64,000 nucleotides of DNA, from contig NZ_JFJZ01000014.1 in NCBI RefSeq assembly GCF_002115825.1, positions 1 to 64,000 of the forward strand. The letters are read 5' to 3'. This document shows positions 10,319 to 19,792 of the stretch, one piece after another. Every line of letters starts with the position of its first letter. The first letter of the stretch is position 1. The translations under genes were made by a program, and so were the position numbers. Source of the stretch: Thalassospira sp. MCCC 1A01428 (GTDB taxonomy: Bacteria; Pseudomonadota; Alphaproteobacteria; Rhodospirillales; Thalassospiraceae). Below the pieces are notes generated by a model. It worked only from the letters and a program-made list of their open reading frames with translations, made no database searches and was not told the DNA's origin.

Positions 10319-10480
10319 GTCTTGTCGTCGTTGAAATTGCCACAATATGTAGTTTCAAGGGCGTTTTGAGACGCAATCCGAACGCATTTCCCGTCATGAT
10401 GAGATGGGCACTTGCGAAATATATGCATTGCGGCATACCTTTTCCGCCATCAGGCGCAAAAACCGGACACGTAAAAAGTA

Positions 10481-13141
10481 ATGAATCTTGTCATCGTCGA
10501 ATCGCCAGCCAAAGCCAAGACGATAAACAAATATCTCGGTGATGATTTTAAGGTATTGGCCTCGTTTGGTCACATCCGCGATTTGCCGTCGAAAGATGGC
10601 TCGGTGGATACCGATAACAACTTTGCCATGATCTGGGAAACCGATGGCCGGTCTGAAAAACAGATCCGCGAAATTGCTGCTGCCGCACGCGATGCTGACA
10701 CCATATATCTCGCAACTGACCCGGATCGCGAAGGGGAAGCCATTTCGTGGCACATCCTTGAAGTGCTGGAACAAAAAAAACTGCTGCGGGGCCGAGAGGT
10801 TCACCGCGTGGTTTTTCACGAAATCACCAAAAAAGCCGTTACCGACGCCATTGCCAACCCGCGTACCCTAAATCAGGAACTGGTTGACGCCTATCTGGCA
10901 CGCCGGGCACTGGATTATCTGGTGGGCTTTAACCTGTCGCCGGTTTTATGGCGCAAATTGCCCGGTTCGCGCTCTGCCGGTCGTGTGCAATCGGTTGCCT
11001 TGCGCCTGATTTGCGAACGCGAAATTGAAATTGAGGCCTTCCGCCCCGACGAATATTGGTCGCTGGAAGCCAATTTTGGCATTCCCGAAGGCAAATTCAG
11101 CGCCCGACTAACCCATCTGGATGGCAAAAAGCTGGACAAGCTGGCCATTGGCAATGAAGGCGATGCGAAGCTGGCCAAGGAAAAGGTCGAAGCCCGCAGC
11201 TATACTGTCTCGAAGGTCGAGCGCAAGGACGTCAAACGGCGCCCGCAGCCCCCTTTCACCACGTCCACCCTGCAACAGGAAGCATCGCGCAAGCTGGGCT
11301 TTGGCACCAAACGGACGATGCAACTGGCACAGCGCCTGTATGAAGGCGTGGATATTGGCGGCGAAACCGTTGGTTTGATCACCTATATGCGTACCGACGC
11401 CGTGATCCTGTCGTCCGAAGCCCTGGCAGGGGCACGACGCCTGATCGACAAGGATTATGGAAAAGATTACCTGCCGGAAAAACCGCGCAGCTTTGCCAAC
11501 AAGGCCAAAAACGCGCAGGAAGCCCACGAAGCCATCCGCCCGACCGATGTTTTCCGCCGCCCCGATCAGGTTTCGCGCCATCTTGATAAAGACCAGTTGG
11601 CCCTTTACACCCTGATCTGGAAGCGCACCGTCGCCTGCCAGATGGAAGACGCCCGCTTTGACCAGGTGGCTGTTGATCTGGCGTCCAACGATAACCATGT
11701 TGTGCTGCGTGCCAACGGGTCGGTTGTCAAGTTTGACGGCTTTTTAAGGTTGTATCAGGAAGGCAAGGATGATTCCGACGATGACGACAATGATCGTCGC
11801 CTGCCCCCGCTAAAAGAAGGCCAGAAACCCGGCCTTGAAAAAGTGTCGATTGACCAGCATTTCACCCAGCCGCCGCCCCGCTATACCGAGGCAAGCCTGG
11901 TAAAACGCATGGAAGAACTGGGTATTGGCCGACCGTCAACCTATGCCTCGATCATTTCGGTGTTGCAGGACCGCAATTACGTTACTCTGGAAAAACGGCG
12001 CTTCATTGCCCAGGATCGCGGACGGCTGGTTACGGCGTTTCTGTCGAAATTCTTTGAACGATACGTACAGTACAATTTTACCGCCGATCTTGAAAACCAG
12101 TTGGACGATGTGGCAAACGGTGATCGCGCCTGGCGCGAGGTACTGACCGAATTCTGGACGTCGTTCAAGGGCAATGTCGACGAGGCCAAGGAACTCAAGA
12201 TCACAGATGTTCTTGATGCCTTGCAGATCATGCTGGAGCAATATCTGTTTGCCGAACGTGAAGACGGATCGGATCCGCATAAATGCCCGAAATGTGACGA
12301 TGGCACCCTCAGCCTGAAGCTGGGCAAGTTCGGTGCCTTTCTGGGGTGCTCGAACTATCCGGAATGCAATTACACGCGTCCGCTGGTCGCCAATGACAAT
12401 GCAGGTGATTCCGAACTTGATGGTGGCCCCAAGGTTTTGGGCGTTGATAGTGCAACCGGCAAGGAAATTACCCTGCGCAAAGGGCCATACGGCGTTTATG
12501 TGCAGTTGGGCGAGGAAGAAACCGTTGAAGGTAAAAACGGCAAGCCCAAAAAGGTAAAACCCAAGCGCACATCCCTGCCCAAGGGGCTGGAGCCCGCCGT
12601 TGTCGATTTAACCAAGGCCGAGGAACTGTTAACATTGCCACGCGATGTTGGCGTATACCCGGAAACCGGCGAAGATATTAAAGCCAATATCGGGCGATTT
12701 GGCCCCTATGTTCAGGCAGGCAGCACATTTGCGTCCCTTAAGCCTGATGACGATGTGCTGACCATTGGTGAGAACCGCGCCATTACCCTGATTGCCGACA
12801 AGCGCGAAAAAGCCGGCAAGGAAATTGGCAAACACCCCGATGATAACGAACCAATCCTGCTGGCCGATGGTCGCTGGGGACCGTTTGTAAAACACAAAAA
12901 AACCAATGCCAATTTACCACGTGACACCAATAAGGAAGATGTCACACTGGAAATGGCAATTGCAGCGTTAAAAGAGAAAGAAGCCAAGTCGGGTAAAACG
13001 ACGTCGGCGGGTGCAAAGAAAACAGCCGCGAAAAAAGAACCGGCTAAAAAAGCTGCACCGAAAAAAACCGCTGCAAAGAAACCTGCAGCCAAAAAAACGA
13101 CCGCAAAAAAGACACCAACGAAAAAAGCAGCGGCCAAGTAA
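10481..13141 (+). CDS. topA: DNA topoisomerase I (type IA)
   Basis: This 886-aa enzyme relaxes negative supercoils. It starts with the Toprim domain (MNLVIVESPAKAKTINKYL, with TDPDREGEAISWH at about 86), and the active-site tyrosine is Tyr302 in LITYMRTDA. A single four-cysteine zinc ribbon lies at Cys602/605/623/629. Further topoisomerase C-terminal repeats (e.g. KFGAFLGCS- and RFGPYVQAG-like blocks) follow. The last 50 or so residues are a Lys/Ala/Pro-rich histone-H1-like tail (AAKK repeats), common in alphaproteobacteria and a plausible DNA-binding extension. Confidence 0.97.
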   Translation: MNLVIVESPAKAKTINKYLGDDFKVLASFGHIRDLPSKDGSVDTDNNFAMIWETDGRSEKQIREIAAAARDADTIYLATDPDREGEAISWHILEVLEQKKLLRGREVHRVVFHEITKKAVTDAIANPRTLNQELVDAYLARRALDYLVGFNLSPVLWRKLPGSRSAGRVQSVALRLICEREIEIEAFRPDEYWSLEANFGIPEGKFSARLTHLDGKKLDKLAIGNEGDAKLAKEKVEARSYTVSKVERKDVKRRPQPPFTTSTLQQEASRKLGFGTKRTMQLAQRLYEGVDIGGETVGLITYMRTDAVILSSEALAGARRLIDKDYGKDYLPEKPRSFANKAKNAQEAHEAIRPTDVFRRPDQVSRHLDKDQLALYTLIWKRTVACQMEDARFDQVAVDLASNDNHVVLRANGSVVKFDGFLRLYQEGKDDSDDDDNDRRLPPLKEGQKPGLEKVSIDQHFTQPPPRYTEASLVKRMEELGIGRPSTYASIISVLQDRNYVTLEKRRFIAQDRGRLVTAFLSKFFERYVQYNFTADLENQLDDVANGDRAWREVLTEFWTSFKGNVDEAKELKITDVLDALQIMLEQYLFAEREDGSDPHKCPKCDDGTLSLKLGKFGAFLGCSNYPECNYTRPLVANDNAGDSELDGGPKVLGVDSATGKEITLRKGPYGVYVQLGEEETVEGKNGKPKKVKPKRTSLPKGLEPAVVDLTKAEELLTLPRDVGVYPETGEDIKANIGRFGPYVQAGSTFASLKPDDDVLTIGENRAITLIADKREKAGKEIGKHPDDNEPILLADGRWGPFVKHKKTNANLPRDTNKEDVTLEMAIAALKEKEAKSGKTTSAGAKKTAAKKEPAKKAAPKKTAAKKPAAKKTTAKKTPTKKAAAK

Positions 13142-13161
13142 TCATACTGCGCTGCTTTTAC

Positions 13162-13194
13162 CGGACCAGAAGGTGACCATCATTTTCTGGTCCG
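13162..13194 (+). repeat. Hairpin between topA and rnr
   Basis: CGGACCAGAA and TTCTGGTCCG form a perfect 10-bp stem around 13 nt, located 20 nt after the topA stop and 32 nt before the rnr start. No T run follows, so it is not a classical terminator. It may be a processing or attenuation site within a topA-rnr transcript. Confidence 0.5.
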
Positions 13195-13225
13195 AAGATA
13201 TAAAATTTGAAAGGACGCCACAAAC

Positions 13226-15631
13226 TTGGCGAACACACCCGAAGATAAAACACCCTTCCCGACCAAAGAGCAGATTCTTGAATTTGTCGAGATGAGCCCG
13301 ACGCCGGTTGGCAAGGGCGAAATTGCCCGCGCTTTTAACATCCGTGGCGCGGCCAAAATCGAACTGAAAAAACTGCTTAAGGATCTTAAATTCGGCGGTG
13401 ACGTGGTTGCAGGACGCAAACGGTTTAACAAACCCGGTCGCCTGCCCCCTGTCGAGGTTTTGGAAATTACCGGCATTGATGAAAATGGCGAGGTTCTGGC
13501 CCGCCCCAATGTCTGGAAAGAGCCATTTGACCCACCGGTGATTTATGTAAAATCTACGCGACATGGTGGCCCAAGTGCGCCGGGCATTGGCGACAAAATT
13601 TTGGCCAAGCTGCGCTATACCGGCAAAAATACCTATGACGCCAGCATCATGCGCCTTTTGGGCAGCGGACCGCAGCGGGTTTTAGGGCTTTTCCGCCCGA
13701 ACGAACGCGAAGGCCGTGTTGTGCCGACCGATCGCAAGGACAGCGGCGAAATTGCCGTTCCGTTAGATGATCGCCCGGGGCTTGAACCTGGCGCATTGGT
13801 GCTGACCGAACTTTTACCTGGCAAACATTTTGGCCTGCGCAAAGGCCGAATTGTCGATGTTTTGGGCAATATAAACGAACCCAAATCGATCAGCCTTGTT
13901 GCCATTCACGCCCGCGGGATCCCGTTTGAATTCCCGCCCGAAGTTGAACTTCAGGCGCGGGAATCAAAGGCAACCCCGATGGGCAACCGTACCGACCTTC
14001 GGCAAATTCCGTTGGTGACGATTGACGGTGAAGACGCGCGCGATTTTGACGATGCCGTCTGGGCCGAAGCCGACACCGACCCGGAAAATCCCGGTGGCTG
14101 GCATGTCATGGTGGCGATTGCCGATGTGTCATGGTATGTGCGCCCCGACGATGCGCTGGACCGTGAAGCCATAAAACGCGGCAACAGCTGCTATTTCCCG
14201 GACCGCGTGGTGCCGATGCTGCCGTTCGAGTTGTCGAACGGCTGGTGTTCGCTTGTGCCGCACGAAGACCGCGGTTGCATGGCCGTTGAAATGTGGCTGA
14301 ATGCCAAGGGTCAGAAACTGCGGCACAAATTTTGCCGGGGCATGATGAATTCTGCCGCCCGCCTGACCTATAACCAGGTTCAGCGAGCCATGGATGGCGA
14401 CCCGGACGATACAACAGCACCATTGGTCGATCGCGTTATCAAACCATTATACGGTGCCTATCATGCGTTTTTAACCGCACGCGAAAAACGGGGTGTGCTG
14501 GAACTTGATGTTCCTGAACGCAAGATTGAACTAAACGAAAAAGGCGAGATTATTGCCGTGGCGCCACGCGCCCGTGTCGATAGTCACAAGCTGATCGAAG
14601 AGTTCATGATTGCCGCCAACGTTTGTGCCGCTGAAGAACTGGAACGGTTAAAACAGCCTTGCATGTATCGTATCCACGATGCGCCCAGCGAAGAAAAACT
14701 TGAAGCCCTGCGCGAGTTTTTAGAAGGTGCCGGATATAAACTGCAACCCGGACCGGTTTTAAAGCCGCGTGATTTTAACCATATTTTGGAACGCGCCAAA
14801 GGCACCCCTGAAGCCGAACTGATCAATACGGTGGTGTTACGCAGCCAGTCACAGGCGATGTACAGCCCGGTTAATATTGGCCATTTCGGCCTGGCATTGA
14901 ACCGCTATGCTCATTTCACATCGCCTATCCGCCGGTATGCCGACCTTTTGGTGCATCGCGCGCTGATTGCCGGTTTGCATTTGGGTGAAGGCGCGTTACG
15001 CCCCGAAGACGGCGAACGGTTTGAACAGCTTGGCGAGGATATTTCCGGCACCGAACGCCGGGCGGCGATGGCCGAGCGCGATTCGGTTGACCGTTACGTC
15101 GCAGCTTATATGGCAGATCGTGTTGGTGCAGAATTGCCCGGTAAAATATCGGGTGTCACACATTTCGGTCTATTTGTATCGTTGCATGAAACCGGTGCGG
15201 ATGGCCTTGTACCGATCAGCACCCTGCCCGATGACTATTATGTCCATGATCCGATCAATCATTGTCTGGTTGGGGAAAAACGGGGCAAGACATTCCGCCT
15301 TGGCGATGATGTTGTGGTGCGCGTAGCCGACGCCGATGCGGCCACCGGCTCGCTGTCATTGCGCCTGGCTGAGCATGCCGACATCACCAGCCGCGACCTT
15401 ATTGAACGCCCGCGCTTCAACAAGGGGGGCAAAGGTGCGCCCCGTGGCAAACGCAGCCCTGGCGAACGTAATAACCGCCACGGTGCCAAACCGGGTTTCC
15501 GTGCGGCGACCAAAAACACTGCCGGAAAAACCGACGCCAAAGGACCAAGCGCAGGCAAAAAGACAACGCCGAAAAAGCAGCGTAAAATACGTTTCGGCAA
15601 TCGTAATGCGACACCGCCCAAGTCATCCTGA
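13226..15631 (+). CDS. rnr: Ribonuclease R
   Basis: RNase R is a processive 3'-5' exoribonuclease that degrades structured RNA. The order is an N-terminal winged-helix-like region (about 10-70), cold-shock OB domains, then the RNB catalytic domain. Metal ligands in the RNB domain are Asp270, Asp273, Asp275 and Asp276 in GEDARDFDDAV. An S1 domain (GKISGVTHFGLFVSL) follows at about residue 635. A basic Lys/Arg-rich tail runs from about residue 720. The 801-aa length is normal. The start codon is TTG with a good AAGGA site about 10 nt upstream; no ATG is nearby. Confidence 0.94.
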   Translation: MANTPEDKTPFPTKEQILEFVEMSPTPVGKGEIARAFNIRGAAKIELKKLLKDLKFGGDVVAGRKRFNKPGRLPPVEVLEITGIDENGEVLARPNVWKEPFDPPVIYVKSTRHGGPSAPGIGDKILAKLRYTGKNTYDASIMRLLGSGPQRVLGLFRPNEREGRVVPTDRKDSGEIAVPLDDRPGLEPGALVLTELLPGKHFGLRKGRIVDVLGNINEPKSISLVAIHARGIPFEFPPEVELQARESKATPMGNRTDLRQIPLVTIDGEDARDFDDAVWAEADTDPENPGGWHVMVAIADVSWYVRPDDALDREAIKRGNSCYFPDRVVPMLPFELSNGWCSLVPHEDRGCMAVEMWLNAKGQKLRHKFCRGMMNSAARLTYNQVQRAMDGDPDDTTAPLVDRVIKPLYGAYHAFLTAREKRGVLELDVPERKIELNEKGEIIAVAPRARVDSHKLIEEFMIAANVCAAEELERLKQPCMYRIHDAPSEEKLEALREFLEGAGYKLQPGPVLKPRDFNHILERAKGTPEAELINTVVLRSQSQAMYSPVNIGHFGLALNRYAHFTSPIRRYADLLVHRALIAGLHLGEGALRPEDGERFEQLGEDISGTERRAAMAERDSVDRYVAAYMADRVGAELPGKISGVTHFGLFVSLHETGADGLVPISTLPDDYYVHDPINHCLVGEKRGKTFRLGDDVVVRVADADAATGSLSLRLAEHADITSRDLIERPRFNKGGKGAPRGKRSPGERNNRHGAKPGFRAATKNTAGKTDAKGPSAGKKTTPKKQRKIRFGNRNATPPKSS

Positions 15632-15655
15632 TTTAGCGCACTTACTTTATCCAAA

Positions 15656-15689
15656 ACAAAACCCGCATCAAAAACGATGCGGGTTTTGT
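15656..15689. terminator. Bidirectional terminator between rnr and the Hpt gene
   Basis: Perfect 14-bp arms (ACAAAACCCGCATC and its complement) flank a 6-nt loop, with A and T tracts built into the stem ends. It can serve both the rnr transcript and the convergent Hpt-protein gene. Confidence 0.85.
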
Positions 15690-15757
15690 AGTATAAACAC
15701 ATATTTATACAGATCATTACAGGATCACACCCAGGCGCAGTGATCCTGGATATTCCC

Positions 15758-16546
15758 TTAACCAAGCGTTTCAATAAATTTAACCAAATGCCCGGCGGTT
15801 TCCTTGCCCCGGTTGGTAATAACCGTCACATTTGCAGGCAAGCCCTCCAGATCAGGGTGCCCGGCATCAAAGCTGGTCAATAAGCCCAAAGGCTTGCCCT
15901 GCATGGTTTTCATCGCAGCCAATGCGCGGATCAGTTCTGTTCCGCTTAAACCATCCAGTACGGCAGCTGAAATAATTGCATCGGGCCGGGATTGAACAAC
16001 CGTTTGAAAGGCCTCCACTGCGGATCGGGCAGCAATGGTACGAAAACCACGTTCGCGCAATTCCCGTTGCAGGAAATGGGCCTGCACCGCCGTGGCCGTC
16101 ACAATCAAAACTTCCTGCTGGTGTGATGCCGCGCCAGTAGTGTCACCTTTGCCATCCTGGGCAGTGTTACCCGCACTGCGTGACGGTAAGGACCGCAGAA
16201 TTCGAATTTCTTCCTCGGCGGCCGGGTTGGTTCCGCTTTCAACGATTTCGCGAATCCAGGTCGTAAAATCAACCAAAGATGCCGCCTGCAAATCATCAAT
16301 CTCGGTCATATCGGCGATATAGTCTTCAAGACGATGCGCAATTGCCCCCACCAGCGGGAACCCGAAAGACCCGGCAAGCCCCTTCACGGTGTGGGCCTCA
16401 CGTCGCAATTCAGCAATGCCCGCCGGGGCATCATCCATACGACCTGCAACACGATCAATCGTTGTTTCGATACGGTCCACACGATCAATGGTGTCTTCGA
16501 TGAAATCCTGCTTTAGCCGCGCAATGATATCGTCGGCATTGTCCAT
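15758..16546 (-). CDS. Hpt-domain protein with C-terminal pseudo-receiver
   Basis: A cytoplasmic two-domain phosphorelay-like protein of 262 aa. Residues 1-105 form an Hpt domain, with phosphoacceptor His52 in REAHTVKGLAGSFG. Residues 145-262 follow the receiver fold (VLIVTATAVQAHFLQREL). However, the acidic pair after the first strand is replaced by Thr-Ala, and the phosphorylated Asp position falls in ISAAVLDG with no Asp there. The receiver is therefore probably not phosphorylatable. No kinase or response regulator is adjacent. Partner and output cannot be deduced from the window. Confidence 0.8.
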   Translation of the reverse strand: MDNADDIIARLKQDFIEDTIDRVDRIETTIDRVAGRMDDAPAGIAELRREAHTVKGLAGSFGFPLVGAIAHRLEDYIADMTEIDDLQAASLVDFTTWIREIVESGTNPAAEEEIRILRSLPSRSAGNTAQDGKGDTTGAASHQQEVLIVTATAVQAHFLQRELRERGFRTIAARSAVEAFQTVVQSRPDAIISAAVLDGLSGTELIRALAAMKTMQGKPLGLLTSFDAGHPDLEGLPANVTVITNRGKETAGHLVKFIETLG

Positions 16547-16652
16547 GGAAGGGCTCCTGAAACTGTCTCTGGCACCGTCAGCACGAATGAAAAACGCTTG
16601 CTGTTCTTAGTTAACCACCTGATGATGGCTATTATAGAAGCATACATATACG

Positions 16653-16681
16653 CGCAAACATCCGGGTGCATTAAGTTTGCG
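16653..16681. promoter_or_regulatory. Inverted repeat between divergent genes
   Basis: CGCAAAC and GTTTGCG are perfect 7-bp arms with a 15-nt spacer. They lie in the 200-nt divergent region between the Hpt-protein gene and the DUF983 gene, where an operator is plausible. Confidence 0.3.
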
Positions 16682-16748
16682 GGACGAATTTTTAAAAAAT
16701 TTATCATTCTCGCAAAAATGCCCCCCTTCAGGATAGGATCGCCACACC

Positions 16749-17150
16749 ATGGCAACCGGCAGCGAGCAAAACAACGATTACGCCCCGCCAATAGAACCCG
16801 GGGCCGCCCGGTTTTTTACCGGGTTACGGCGTGGATTTCGCCGCAAATGCCCTAATTGCGGTCATGGTCTGGCTTTTAGCGGTTATTTGACCGTTCGTGA
16901 AACCTGCGCCTGTTGTGACCACAAGCTGGGCGAATACCGTTGCGATGATGCCCCGCCCTATTTCACGATTCTAATTGTGGGTCATCTGGTTGTGCCCGGC
17001 GCACTGGCTGTCGAACAATCAGGTACACCGTCCATGGCCCTTCAACTGGGCATCTGGATTCCGGTAACCCTTATTCTGGCGCTGGGGTTGCTGCCATTCA
17101 TCAAAGGCGGTGTTCTGGGCGTGCAATGGGCCATGAACATTCGGGGTTAA
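16749..17150 (+). CDS. DUF983 family membrane protein
   Basis: This small 133-aa protein belongs to DUF983, widespread in alphaproteobacteria and of unknown function. A cytoplasmic part carries two CxxC pairs, CPNCGHGLAF and CACCDHKL, which resemble a zinc ribbon. Two transmembrane helices follow (about 72-90 and 100-120). In some genomes such proteins sit near cytochrome oxidase or RNase genes, but here it is on its own, divergent from the Hpt gene. Confidence 0.88.
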   Translation: MATGSEQNNDYAPPIEPGAARFFTGLRRGFRRKCPNCGHGLAFSGYLTVRETCACCDHKLGEYRCDDAPPYFTILIVGHLVVPGALAVEQSGTPSMALQLGIWIPVTLILALGLLPFIKGGVLGVQWAMNIRG

Positions 17151-17310
17151 TCAAAATATCCGCCGGAATAACCGGAAAACGATACAAAAATCCCGAAATA
17201 TCCGTGCGGTGCGGTGCCATTTTGCCATATGATTACAAAGCTTATCGGTTAACCATGCGCTTTGGCACCAATTAAATTGCACTGCACGGCATACAGGACA
17301 GTTACCAACA

Positions 17311-18945
17311 ATGAATGAAGGGCTCCGCCACCGGTTTGCGTTTTACCGCACCGGATTCGCTAAATCCGTCATCGCCCCCATGGGCCTTGCCCTGCTTGTT
17401 GCGACGTCATGTACGCCACGTCAACCAGTTACACTGACCGATGAAACCGACACCCAAACCCTTGCCGTGGTATCACAGGCAATCGGGTTGCTTGAAAATC
17501 GTTATATTGATCCGCTATTGCCCGAACAACTGACGATCAAAGCCATTGAAGGTTTGCAAGCGCTGGATCACAATATCGCCGTCTCACTGACACCTGATAC
17601 AATTATGGCGCGTTATGGTAGCGATGTTATCCTGAAGATCCCCTTGCCAGATGATGACAATGAAGCCGACCCTTCCGCCGGGCATATTCATGACGACATT
17701 TGGGCCGAGCTGGTGATGGACAGTGTACGGGCCTATCGTATGTATTCACCTGCCCTTCGACAAAGCAGTGCCGCCGATTTACAAGCACATTTAATATCGG
17801 GCGCGATTGACGGGCTTGACCCGTACAGCCGCTATGAAAACCCTAACCGTGCCGAAATTTCACGTGACCGCCGTGAGGGTTATATTGGCATCGGCGTCGA
17901 TATTATCGCCGGCACCGGTTATCCGGTTGTCAAAAAAATCACGGAAAATGCCCCGGCCGTCAAATACGGCATTCATCCTGGCGACCAAATCATCAGTGTT
18001 GATGGCACCGACCTTTATAACCGCACCCGTCTTGATATTATTGAACGTCTGAAAGGTGCACCCGACACAGTGGCAAGGCTGGAAATCAACCCGACCGGGT
18101 CAAGCCAGGTCAGAAGGCTTGATGTTCCACGCAAACGCATCATCGCCCGCACCGTATTCCCTGAAATCCGAAACAGCGTGCTGATTGTTGAAGTTAGCAG
18201 CTTTAACAATGATACCGCCGCCGAAATTGCCCAGGCCATTCACGATGCCAAAATCTGGTCGGTTTCCCCGTTGCAAGGCGTTGTCATGGATTTACGCGGC
18301 AATCGGGGCGGGTTACTTAATCAGGGGGTATCTGTCGCTGATGCATTTCTGACAAGCGGGCCAATCGGGACAACACTGACCCGTGTTCCCGCCGCCCGGC
18401 ATGTCTTTACATCCGATGATCGCGACTTTACCGACGGACTGCCACTGGTCGTGCTTATAAACGGGCGTACAGCCTCATCGGCCGAACTTGTTGCGGCATC
18501 CCTGCAGGATCGCGGGCGCGGCGTTCTGGTCGGAAGTACCAGCTTTGGCAAGGGGTCGGTGCAGGCCATTAACGACCTGGTCAATAATGGTACGATCACG
18601 TTTACATGGTCGCGTCTGGTGGCCCCCTCCGGTTACACATTTGACCGGCTGGGTTTACACCCCGCCATATGCACATCACAAATCAACGATCTGTCGCCGC
18701 AGCAACTGGTCGCCAAAGCCGTTACCTCAAAACAGCACCTTGCCGACACAATGCAGGCGTGGCGTCAGGTTGATTTTCGAAATGAATCGACGCGTCGGGA
18801 ATTACGAAACACCTGCCCGCCCAGCTATGGGACTGACAAATTCGACATCGACGTTGCCCTTGAAATCATCAAAAATCCTGCTGCTTACAGCTATTTTCGC
18901 CAGCAAAGCACCCTTGAGGTCGCAGATACGTACACAAACCAATAA
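17311..18945 (+). CDS. S41-family C-terminal processing peptidase, putative lipoprotein
   Basis: A 544-aa periplasmic serine protease of the CtpA/Prc family. A hydrophobic N-terminal segment ends at about Cys34 in LVATSC, so it may be lipid-anchored, although the lipobox is imperfect. A PDZ domain is visible at about 190-270 (GYIGIGVDI, GIHPGDQIISVDG). The catalytic core shows Ser389 in TASSAELV and Lys414 in SFGKGSVQ, 25 residues apart as in E. coli Prc. Likely roles are protein quality control or trimming of envelope proteins; the substrate is unknown. Confidence 0.88.
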   Translation: MNEGLRHRFAFYRTGFAKSVIAPMGLALLVATSCTPRQPVTLTDETDTQTLAVVSQAIGLLENRYIDPLLPEQLTIKAIEGLQALDHNIAVSLTPDTIMARYGSDVILKIPLPDDDNEADPSAGHIHDDIWAELVMDSVRAYRMYSPALRQSSAADLQAHLISGAIDGLDPYSRYENPNRAEISRDRREGYIGIGVDIIAGTGYPVVKKITENAPAVKYGIHPGDQIISVDGTDLYNRTRLDIIERLKGAPDTVARLEINPTGSSQVRRLDVPRKRIIARTVFPEIRNSVLIVEVSSFNNDTAAEIAQAIHDAKIWSVSPLQGVVMDLRGNRGGLLNQGVSVADAFLTSGPIGTTLTRVPAARHVFTSDDRDFTDGLPLVVLINGRTASSAELVAASLQDRGRGVLVGSTSFGKGSVQAINDLVNNGTITFTWSRLVAPSGYTFDRLGLHPAICTSQINDLSPQQLVAKAVTSKQHLADTMQAWRQVDFRNESTRRELRNTCPPSYGTDKFDIDVALEIIKNPAAYSYFRQQSTLEVADTYTNQ

Positions 18946-18972
18946 AAAAGCAGAAAAATGAACCAATACAGG

Positions 18973-19000
18973 TTGACAGACGGGCCACAATCTATATGTT
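18973..19000 (+). promoter_or_regulatory. Probable rpmG promoter
   Basis: A perfect TTGACA at 18973-18978 is followed 16 nt later by TATGTT (18995-19000). This places the start site some 30 nt before the rpmG ATG, in the space after the S41 peptidase gene. Confidence 0.55.
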
Positions 19001-19039
19001 CCGCCGCCTAGGACACACCTGAATACAGGATGCAGAGAC

Positions 19040-19207
19040 ATGGCGAAGCCCGCTTCGATTCTCGTTAAGTTGGTAAGCACCGCAGATACCGGTTACTTCT
19101 ACGTTGTGAAGAAGAACCCGCGGAATACCACCGAGAAATTCTCATTTCGCAAATATGACCCGGTCGTGCGCAAGCATGTCGAGTTCAAAGAAGCGAAAAT
19201 GAAGTAA
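19040..19207 (+). CDS. rpmG: 50S ribosomal protein L33
   Basis: A 55-aa ribosomal protein of the large subunit. It reads [20 protein letters not shown], then a basic [19 protein letters not shown] segment, ending KEAKMK. This matches the L33 family closely. It lacks the CxxC zinc pairs found in some L33 paralogues, so it is the zinc-independent form. It has its own promoter and terminator. Confidence 0.95.
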   Translation: MAKPASILVKLVSTADTGYFYVVKKNPRNTTEKFSFRKYDPVVRKHVEFKEAKMK

Positions 19208-19248
19208 TCAGCCTGTCCCTAACGGGGCAACTGGATTACCGAGATTTA

Positions 19249-19285
19249 AAAAGACGTGATTCATTTATGGATCGCGTCTTTTTTT
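19249..19285 (+). terminator. Terminator after rpmG
   Basis: AAAAGACGTGAT pairs with ATCGCGTCTTTT (one G-U pair) around a 10-nt loop and runs into a T tract, 42 nt after the rpmG stop. Confidence 0.85.
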
Positions 19286-19399
19286 ATGCCATCAAGAACC
19301 GATAGAACCAAAAACAGGGGCGCGCTGATAGTGCGAACGCCGCCCCTGCTGAAAGCCACTCTAAATTTTACCTATCACAACAAACGTCCCAAGCCGGGC

Positions 19400-19792
19400 T
19401 TACTCTGCATCCATATGCGCAGGAAATGCCTTAAATCCGGCAATGGCAACCATCAACCACCCGGCCATGAAACTGATACCGCCCAGCGGTGCAACCATGC
19501 CAAAGGCTTTTAGCCCGCTAAAGGCGATAGCATACAACGACCCGCAAAACAGAATTGTGCCTAAAATAAAGGCCATATTGGCAAAAGCCAGCAACCGCAT
19601 ATTGGGCCGAAAGACAGCAAGAGCGGCAACAGCCACAATAACTACCGCATGTATCAACTGGTAATGGGCACCTTTTTCCACCAGTTCCCGGGCATAGGCC
19701 ATTTCCTGCCCGGCCATACCATGCGTCGCAAAAGCGCCCAGCGCCACAGCACTCATCCCGCTAATCCCGGCCAGTCCGATCGACATCCGCAT
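19400..19792 (-). CDS. DUF423 family membrane protein
   Basis: The 130-aa protein has four hydrophobic helices and the DUF423 pattern: ALGAFATHG near the N-terminus, GAHYQLIHAVVI, LFCGSLYAIAF and APLGGISFMAGWL. The function of this family (E. coli YgdD-like) is unknown. The frame is open upstream to 19933, but the ATG at 19792 has an AGAAGGA site about 10 nt upstream and gives the standard family length. It is convergent with rpmG. Confidence 0.88.
   Translation of the reverse strand: MRMSIGLAGISGMSAVALGAFATHGMAGQEMAYARELVEKGAHYQLIHAVVIVAVAALAVFRPNMRLLAFANMAFILGTILFCGSLYAIAFSGLKAFGMVAPLGGISFMAGWLMVAIAGFKAFPAHMDAE

Noticed and set aside
13010-13137. Repetitive AAAAAA/GCC-rich DNA, possible tandem repeat array
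   Set aside because: It simply encodes the Lys/Ala-rich tail of TopA.
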